NCBI GenBank assembly: GCA_902547535.1
Contig: CACCOB010000001.1
Span: 248,001-312,000 of the forward strand
Reading direction: 5' to 3'
DNA: 64,000 bases
Source of the DNA: an uncultured Pelagibacteraceae bacterium
GTDB taxonomy: Bacteria; Pseudomonadota; Alphaproteobacteria; Pelagibacterales; Pelagibacteraceae
Position numbers and translations under genes: made by a program. A model generated the notes under the pieces. That model worked only from the letters and a program-made list of their open reading frames with translations, ran no database searches and was not told the DNA's origin. Below, in pieces: positions 58,068-64,000 of the stretch; positions within the stretch are counted from its first letter, which is position 1, and each line of letters opens with the position of its first letter.

Positions 58068-59852
58068 TTGAATAAATATAGAACTCATAACTGCGGGGAA
58101 TTAACCAAACTACATAAAGAAAAGGAAATTTCTTTATCTGGCTGGATTAACAAAAAAAGAGACCATGGAAATCTTTTATTTATAGATTTAAGAGATAATT
58201 TTGGGATTACTCAATGCGTTATAGACAAAAGTAATGAAATTTTTAAAAAAATTGAAAAACTTTCTTTGGAGACTGTAATTAAAATTACAGGAAAGGTTAT
58301 TGAGAGATCAAATGAAACAATAAATAAAAATATTTCTACCGGGGAAATAGAAGTCAAAATTAATAATATTGATATTCTTGGTAAAACTAAAGAATTACCA
58401 ATGCCAGTTTTTTCTGATCAAGAATATGCAGAGGAAATTAGACTTCAGTATAGATTTTTAGATTTAAGAAGAAAAAAAATACATCAAAATATAATCTTAA
58501 GATCGAAAGTAATCTCATTTATTAGAAATGAGATGCAAAAACTTGGTTTTTTAGAATTTCAAACTCCCATATTAACTTCCTCTAGTCCAGAAGGTGCAAG
58601 AGATTTTCTTGTTCCAAGTAGATTAAATCCTGGAAAATTTTATGCTTTACCACAAGCTCCTCAACAATTTAAGCAACTCATAATGGTTTCTGGATTTGAC
58701 AAATATTTTCAAATTGCACCATGCTTCAGAGATGAGGATGCAAGAGCAGATAGAAGTCCCGGAGAATTTTATCAATTAGATCTTGAAATGTCTTTTGTCG
58801 AACAAGAAGATGTTTTTGATGTGATAGAAACTTTATTTTTAAAATTATTCAAAACATTTAGTAACAAAAAAATCCTTCATGAAAAATTTCCAAGAATTAC
58901 TTACGAGGATGCAATGCTTAAATATGGATCAGACAAACCCGACTTAAGAAATCCATTAGAAATTACAGATTTAACAAATATTTTTGAGCGAGAGGATGTA
59001 AAATTTGAAATATTTAACAAATTAGTTAAAAAAGGTTCAATAGTTAGAGCGCTAGTTACAAAAAATACAAAAAACAAACCTAGAAGTTTCTTTGATGGAA
59101 TTGATAAATGGGCAAAAGATCAAGGTTCTTCTGGTCTTGCATATTTTACATTAGAAAAAATAGATAATGTCAGTGCGAAAGGACCAATTGGAAAATTTTT
59201 TTCAGAAAACTCTTTGATGGAAATTATTAGTCAAACAAATGCAAATATTGGAGATACGATTTTTCTTTCTTGTGGAAAAAAAGATGATGTCGAAAAAATA
59301 TTAAGTGTTGCAAGAAATAAAATAGCTGAGGATTTAGATTTAATTGATAATGAAACATTTTCATTTTGTTGGATTGTTGATTATCCCATGTATGAGGTCG
59401 ACGAAACAACAAAAAAAATTAAATTTAGTCATAATCCTTTTTCTATGCCACAGGGAGAAATAAATAAATTAGACTTTTCTAATCCTTTAAATATTAAAGC
59501 CTATCAATATGATATTGTTTGTAACGGTATTGAGCTATCATCAGGGGCTATAAGAAACCATATTCCTGAGTTAATGTATAAATTATTTGAAATTGCTGGT
59601 TATTCAAAAAATGATGTTAATAGTAATTTTAGTGGAATGATAAATGCCTTGAGTTATGGAGCACCACCGCATGGAGGAATAGCTCCAGGTATTGATAGAA
59701 TTGTTATGCTTTTGGCAAATGAAAAAAACATAAGAGAAGTTACTATGTTCCCAATGAACCAGAATGCACAAGATCTGATGATGAATGCACCATCTGAAAT
59801 TTCAGATGATCAATTAAAAGAGTTAAATTTAACTATAAAAAAGAAAAAATAG
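58068..59852 (+). CDS. aspS: Aspartate-tRNA ligase (TTG start)
   Basis: RTHNCGELTKLHKEKEISLSGWINKKRDHGNLLFIDLRD, FQTPILTSSSPEGARDFLVPSR, QIAPCFRDEDARADRSPGEFYQLDLEMSF, YGAPPHGGIAPGIDRIVMLL. Confidence 0.96.
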   Translation: MNKYRTHNCGELTKLHKEKEISLSGWINKKRDHGNLLFIDLRDNFGITQCVIDKSNEIFKKIEKLSLETVIKITGKVIERSNETINKNISTGEIEVKINNIDILGKTKELPMPVFSDQEYAEEIRLQYRFLDLRRKKIHQNIILRSKVISFIRNEMQKLGFLEFQTPILTSSSPEGARDFLVPSRLNPGKFYALPQAPQQFKQLIMVSGFDKYFQIAPCFRDEDARADRSPGEFYQLDLEMSFVEQEDVFDVIETLFLKLFKTFSNKKILHEKFPRITYEDAMLKYGSDKPDLRNPLEITDLTNIFEREDVKFEIFNKLVKKGSIVRALVTKNTKNKPRSFFDGIDKWAKDQGSSGLAYFTLEKIDNVSAKGPIGKFFSENSLMEIISQTNANIGDTIFLSCGKKDDVEKILSVARNKIAEDLDLIDNETFSFCWIVDYPMYEVDETTKKIKFSHNPFSMPQGEINKLDFSNPLNIKAYQYDIVCNGIELSSGAIRNHIPELMYKLFEIAGYSKNDVNSNFSGMINALSYGAPPHGGIAPGIDRIVMLLANEKNIREVTMFPMNQNAQDLMMNAPSEISDDQLKELNLTIKKKK

Positions 59853-59855
59853 TTA

Positions 59856-60677
59856 TTACTTTCCTTTAAGATTTATTTTTATATCTGATAAATCTACTAA
59901 TTTCTTTTTATAATTACTTCTTACAAAACCTTTACTTGTAATGTCTTTTACTAATTTCAAGAATTGAGTTTTATCTTCGCTGTTTTCGTCTGTTACGGTT
60001 TCATCCAAGTTTTCTGATCCTCCAATAGAAGGAGTATGGGCAAGATCTTCTCTGTTTAGATATGAAATTGCTAATTCTCTAAATATATAATCTAGAATTG
60101 ATGATGCGCTTAATATTCTATCGTTACCAAATACTTTTCCTGAGGGTTCAAATTTTGTATCCACAAAGGCATTTACAAACTCATCCAATGGCACTCCATA
60201 TTGTAGTCCGAGTGAAACTGCTATTGCAAAGTTATTCATTGTAGCTTTTACAAGTTCACCTTCTTTACTAGTATCTATAAATATTTCACCTATTTTACCA
60301 TCTTCATACTCACCTGTATGCAGGTATACTTTATGATCTCCAATTGATGCTTTTTGTATATATCCTTTTCTCCTGTCTGGCATACTGAATCTTCTGCCCT
60401 TATTATCTTTAATATTTTTTGTTAATATTTCTTGGTTTATTTTAAGGTTATTTTTCTGCTCAGGTTGAGGAAGGTTTTTTTCAATAACATTTATCTTTTT
60501 GTTATCAACATTATCTAAATTTTTAGTTTTTCTGTTATCTAGTTTTACATCCAATATTTCAAATTTTCCGTCATCTCTTTTCTCAATATTTTGTATATTC
60601 TTTTCATCAATATTATCGAGATAATGCGATACTTTGAAACTACAAGTGTAGTACGTCTCTACTAAATATTTTGCCAT
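59856..60677 (-). CDS. Stand-alone protein resembling the C-terminal (TSCPD-type) region of B12-dependent ribonucleotide reductase NrdJ
   Basis: [114 protein letters not shown] closely follows the known NrdJ C-terminal pattern; no catalytic barrel in the ORF. Confidence 0.82.
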   Translation of the reverse strand: MAKYLVETYYTCSFKVSHYLDNIDEKNIQNIEKRDDGKFEILDVKLDNRKTKNLDNVDNKKINVIEKNLPQPEQKNNLKINQEILTKNIKDNKGRRFSMPDRRKGYIQKASIGDHKVYLHTGEYEDGKIGEIFIDTSKEGELVKATMNNFAIAVSLGLQYGVPLDEFVNAFVDTKFEPSGKVFGNDRILSASSILDYIFRELAISYLNREDLAHTPSIGGSENLDETVTDENSEDKTQFLKLVKDITSKGFVRSNYKKKLVDLSDIKINLKGK

Positions 60678-60793
60678 TTAATTTCCTTATTTATTTAAAA
60701 ATTGAATCTTAAAGATATAATGTATATAGAAATTTAAAATTTTAGTCTAATTTAATTTTTACAATTTTAAATTGAAAATAAAAATAAATTTTT

Positions 60794-61153
60794 ATGTTGA
60801 CAGTATTTAAACAAATTTTTACCTGGTGGAATCAACAGACGTTTGGAACAAGGTTGCAAATATTTTTTTCAGGAAAATTAGTAGGGGAAGATAAAAATGG
60901 AAATAAATATTATGAAAGTAAATCAGGAAGAAGATGGGTTATTTATAATGGTGAAGTTGAGGCATCAAAGATACCAAATGAATGGTATTCATGGATGCAC
61001 TACATGAATAATAAAATAGAAAATGATCATAATTTAAAAAAATATGATTGGCAGAAAGAACATTTGCCAAATCAAACAGGATCAGAAAATTCTTATCATC
61101 CAAAAAAATATAATAATGCCATTAAAAAAAAATATAAAAGCTGGAAAAATTAA
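60794..61153 (+). CDS. NDUFA12-like NADH:ubiquinone oxidoreductase 17.2 kDa subunit family
   Basis: TWWNQQTFGTRLQIFFSGKLVGEDKNGNKYYESKSGRRWVIYNGEVEASKIPNEWYSWMHYM, HLPNQTGSENSYHP. Confidence 0.92.
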   Translation: MLTVFKQIFTWWNQQTFGTRLQIFFSGKLVGEDKNGNKYYESKSGRRWVIYNGEVEASKIPNEWYSWMHYMNNKIENDHNLKKYDWQKEHLPNQTGSENSYHPKKYNNAIKKKYKSWKN

Positions 61154-61520
61154 TTTTTTATTATTAACAGTTTTTATTGCTTTAATTATAAACAATGTAC
61201 TTGCCAATTCCATACCAAAAAGTGAGACAACTGCAGAGTTAAGTGTTCTTGATAAAGTAAGTTCAAAGAATACTAATATTCAATTAAAAGTTGGAGAAGA
61301 AGTTTTTTTTCAGAATCTAAGTATTAAGATTTTAAAGTGTTATAACTCAGAATTTGATGATGACCCAGAAGTAACGGCTTATATGCAAGTTAAGGATAAA
61401 ACAAAGAATGATAACGATAAAGTATTCGTTTTTAATGATTGGACATTTGCATCAAGTCCATCCATTAAACCATTTGACCATCCAGTTTATGATGTTTGGT
61501 TAAAAAAATGTTATAGTTAA
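61116..61520 (+). CDS. DUF2155 family protein
   Basis: Signal peptide from MPLKKNIKAGKINFLLLTVFIALIINNVLA; TAELSVLDKVSSKNTNIQLKVGEEVFFQNLSIKILKCYNS, HPVYDVWLKKC. ATG 61116 preferred over 61044. Confidence 0.85.
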   Translation: MPLKKNIKAGKINFLLLTVFIALIINNVLANSIPKSETTAELSVLDKVSSKNTNIQLKVGEEVFFQNLSIKILKCYNSEFDDDPEVTAYMQVKDKTKNDNDKVFVFNDWTFASSPSIKPFDHPVYDVWLKKCYS

Positions 61521-62854
61521 ATAACTTTTTCTTTATCTAACCAGCTTACGTTGAAGTCAGATGTTATAAATTTTTTGTTATTTAGTAATATCTTATGCAA
61601 TTTTATTGTGGTAGTTATCCCATCGATTACAAACTCATCAAGTGATCTTAACATTCTTTGAATTGCTTCTTCTCTATTTCTACCATGTGTTATAACTTTA
61701 CAAACCATACTGTCATAATAGGGTGTAATTTTATATCCTTGGTATATAGATCCATCAACCCTTGTTCTAAAGCCAGATGGTTGATGGCACATACCTATTT
61801 TGCCCGGCGAAGGTTGAAAATTGTTACTCGGATCTTCAGCATTAATTCTGCACTCTATTGCATGACCTCTTGGGTTTATATCGCTTTGCTTTAAAGCTGT
61901 ATCACCTGAAAAAGCTATCCATATTTGTTCTTTTATGATGTCAATTCCTGTAACCATCTCTGTTACCGGATGTTCAACTTGCACTCTTGTATTCATCTCT
62001 AAAAAATAGAATTTTCCATCTTCGTATATAAATTCTACCGTTCCAGCTCCCTCATACCCAATTTTACTAACCATACTCACAGTCTTTTCAAAAAGATCTT
62101 TTCTAATAGTATCATCTAAAACTGGACTAGGAGTTTCCTCAATAAGTTTTTGATGTCTTCGCTGAACTGAACAATCTCTCTCATGTAAATGAACAGTTCT
62201 ATTCTTACCAGATAAAATCTGCACTTCAATATGTCTTGGATTTTGAAAGAATTTTTCAATATAAACCTCATCGTTTCCAAAAAATTTTTTTGCTTCTTGT
62301 TTAGCTGTTAAATAAAGATTTTCAAATTCTTCTTGCTTATTAACAATTTTCATTCCTTTTCCACCTCCACCACCAGAAGCCTTTATTAAAACTGGAAAAC
62401 CTATCTTTTCACATATTTTTCTTGCTTCATTAATATCTTTAATACCACCTGCTGAGCCTTCAATCACAGGAAGTCCATATTCTTTTGCAACTTTTTTAGC
62501 TTCAATTTTATCTCCCATCATTTTTATTAATTTAGATGAAGGGCCTATAAATTTTATATCATTTTCTTCTAATATTTTAGCAAACTCAAAATTTTCTGAT
62601 AAAAAACCATAACCAGGATGGACTGCTTCAGCACCTGTGAGTTCAATTGCTGACATAATTGCAGGAATATTTAAATAACTTAATGTTGGTTGATGAGGAC
62701 CTATGCAAATACTTTCATCAGCTAATCTTACGTGCATACTTTCTCTATCTACATCTGAGTGAATGGCTACTGTTGCAATACCCCACTCTTTACAGGCTCT
62801 AATTATACGTACAGCTATTTCTCCTCTATTAGCTATAAGTATTTTTTTAAACAT
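61517..62854 (-). CDS. accC: Acetyl-CoA carboxylase, biotin carboxylase subunit
   Basis: FKKILIANRGEIAVRIIRACKEWGI, KASGGGGGKGMKIV, ERDCSVQRRHQKLIEE, FLEMNTRVQVEHPVTEMVTGIDI. Confidence 0.97.
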   Translation of the reverse strand: MFKKILIANRGEIAVRIIRACKEWGIATVAIHSDVDRESMHVRLADESICIGPHQPTLSYLNIPAIMSAIELTGAEAVHPGYGFLSENFEFAKILEENDIKFIGPSSKLIKMMGDKIEAKKVAKEYGLPVIEGSAGGIKDINEARKICEKIGFPVLIKASGGGGGKGMKIVNKQEEFENLYLTAKQEAKKFFGNDEVYIEKFFQNPRHIEVQILSGKNRTVHLHERDCSVQRRHQKLIEETPSPVLDDTIRKDLFEKTVSMVSKIGYEGAGTVEFIYEDGKFYFLEMNTRVQVEHPVTEMVTGIDIIKEQIWIAFSGDTALKQSDINPRGHAIECRINAEDPSNNFQPSPGKIGMCHQPSGFRTRVDGSIYQGYKITPYYDSMVCKVITHGRNREEAIQRMLRSLDEFVIDGITTTIKLHKILLNNKKFITSDFNVSWLDKEKVI

Positions 62855-62858
62855 TAAT

Positions 62859-63281
62859 TTAATCTAAAGTCACAATAGTTTGACCAAATTCTACAGGTTG
62901 GCCATCTTCAACACTAATTTCTTTTACAACTCCATCTAGTGGACTAGGGACATGATTCATGGTTTTCATTGCCTCAACAATCATAACTGTATCTCCCTTT
63001 TTAATTTTTTTACCTATCTCAATAAATTTTTTACCACCCGGTTCTGGAGCAAGGTAAGCAGTGCCAATTATAGGTGAAGTAATTTTTTTAGAGTTATCAA
63101 TTGAAATTTCATCTTTTATAATTTTTTTTTCATTTAATGGAGCTAAAGTTTCAATATTTTTTGATATTCTAGATTTTGAAACTTTGACCTTTATATCTTT
63201 TTCAGTATATTCTATTTCTGTAAGGTTAAATTCATCCAAATAATCATTTAACTCTTTAATAATATTTTTATTAATTTTCAT
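62859..63281 (-). CDS. accB: Acetyl-CoA carboxylase, biotin carboxyl carrier protein
   Basis: Biotin attachment motif VEAMKTMNHVPSPLDGVVKEI. Confidence 0.96.
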   Translation of the reverse strand: MKINKNIIKELNDYLDEFNLTEIEYTEKDIKVKVSKSRISKNIETLAPLNEKKIIKDEISIDNSKKITSPIIGTAYLAPEPGGKKFIEIGKKIKKGDTVMIVEAMKTMNHVPSPLDGVVKEISVEDGQPVEFGQTIVTLD

Positions 63282-63714
63282 TTGTTAAGATTTCATGCAT
63301 AGAGTTTATGGCTAAAATATAGCCATTTATTCCTAATCCGCAAATTATACCAGTAACCACTGCACTTATGAGTGACTTATGCCTAAAAACCTCTCTCTTA
63401 TAAATATTTGATATGTGAAGTTCTATAATAGGTTTTTTAAAAATACTTAAAGCATCTCTTATAGCCACTGATGTATGACTGTATCCAGCGGCATTTATTA
63501 TAATTCCATCATGTGTTTTACGAGCATTTTGAATAATATTTACGATATCTCCTTCAACATTTGACTGTTTCATTTCTAAATCAATGTTTAAATCTTTAGC
63601 TCTTTTTAGACAAATTTCTTCAAGATGTTTGTAGTCCTTGCTACCATATTGAGTTTGTTCTCTTTCACCTAATAGATTAAGATTAGGACCGTTAATTATT
63701 ATTAATTTACCCAT
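63271..63714 (-). CDS. aroQ: 3-dehydroquinate dehydratase, type II
   Basis: MGKLIIINGPNLNLLGEREQTQYG, NAAGYSHTSVAIRDAL, IELHISNIYKREVFRHKSLIS. Start 63714 preferred over 63834. Confidence 0.95.
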   Translation of the reverse strand: MGKLIIINGPNLNLLGEREQTQYGSKDYKHLEEICLKRAKDLNIDLEMKQSNVEGDIVNIIQNARKTHDGIIINAAGYSHTSVAIRDALSIFKKPIIELHISNIYKREVFRHKSLISAVVTGIICGLGINGYILAINSMHEILTNEN

Positions 63715-63730
63715 TAAAAGTTTATAATAT

Positions 63731-63949
63731 ATGAATAAAAAAAATAAAATAAAAATAGTAGTCAATGGTAAGCTTTTGACTGTAAATCTAAAATTTTCTT
63801 TAAAAAATCTTATCGAAAAGTTAAAAACCCCCATTAATAAAGTAGCAATAGAATTAAATGAAGAAATAATTGATAAAAAAAAATTAAATAAAATTTATTT
63901 AAAAAATAAAGATAAAATAGAAATTGTACATTTTATAGGTGGTGGGTAA
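63731..63949 (+). CDS. thiS: Sulfur carrier protein ThiS
   Basis: IKIVVNGKLLTVN...VAIELNEEIIDKKKLNKIYLKNKDKIEIVHFIGGG*; C-terminal GG. Confidence 0.88.
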   Translation: MNKKNKIKIVVNGKLLTVNLKFSLKNLIEKLKTPINKVAIELNEEIIDKKKLNKIYLKNKDKIEIVHFIGGG

Positions 63950-64000
63950 TGAAATCAGATATTTTTAAAATTGCAAATAAGAAGTTTAAATCCAGACTTA
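63949..64000 (+). CDS. thiG: Probable thiazole synthase ThiG, truncated by window end
   Basis: ATG shares its A with the thiS TAA stop; MKSDIFKIANKKFKSRL... fits a ThiG N-terminus and thiSG order, but only 17 codons are visible. Confidence 0.6.
   Translation, partial: MKSDIFKIANKKFKSRL

Noticed and set aside
60678-60793. Possible ncRNA/riboswitch in the 116-bp spacer before NDUFA12-like gene
   Set aside because: Only low-complexity A/T sequence with weak inverted repeats; no recognisable structured motif.
63715-63834. N-terminal extension of the aroQ ORF
   Set aside because: Overlaps thiS; the conserved MGKLIIINGPNLNLLGERE start is at 63714.
1-64000. CRISPR arrays, tRNA/rRNA genes, transposases, prophage structural genes
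   Set aside because: Scanned for repeats, cloverleaf-like sequences and hallmark proteins; none found. Homopolymer A/T runs reflect base composition.

Overview
AT-rich, very compact alphaproteobacterial window, most consistent with a SAR11/Pelagibacterales-type streamlined genome. I saw no mobile elements, CRISPR arrays, tRNA or rRNA genes. Left to right it holds: guaA (5' truncated), a glyoxalase, panB, TerC, a DctPQM TRAP transporter, a divergent 5-oxoprolinase set (pxpA / pxpBC), and an EamA-COG2907 flavoprotein-DUF1365-CFA synthase-DUF3833-SDR-DUF2256-DCC-COG3046 photolyase-SDR lipid/light-stress-like cluster. Next come a PQQ-type sugar dehydrogenase, a DAO-family oxidoreductase, EamA transporters, msrA, NAD-formate dehydrogenase, amidinotransferase, threonine aldolase-like, gshA/gshB, DUF255 and an HD-domain oxygenase-like protein. 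The right half is core genome: purF-cvpA, an RND exporter, dnaB-rplI-rpsR-rpsF, fabD-fabG-acpP-gmk, rsmA-pdxA-surA-lptD-lptG-lptF, pepA-ndk, purN-purM, DUF2066-like-hda-aspS, a stand-alone NrdJ C-terminal-like protein, NDUFA12-DUF2155, accC-accB-aroQ and thiS-thiG (cut). The most interesting leads are: (i) the lipid/photolyase cluster, whose photolyase appears to lack the Fe-S CxxC motif; (ii) an orphan domain of B12-dependent ribonucleotide reductase with a single cysteine; (iii) an HD-domain diiron oxygenase-like protein; (iv) small ORFs missed by the ORF track (DUF2256 and a 59-aa membrane peptide coupled to an EamA gene); (v) divergent start codons only 11-27 bp apart; (vi) hairpins at the dctP/dctQ and fdh/msrA junctions; (vii) conserved gene blocks with missing members (no fabF/mltG between acpP and gmk; RND exporter in place of alr-radA). 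All family calls come from reading the sequence and from memory; no database search was run.
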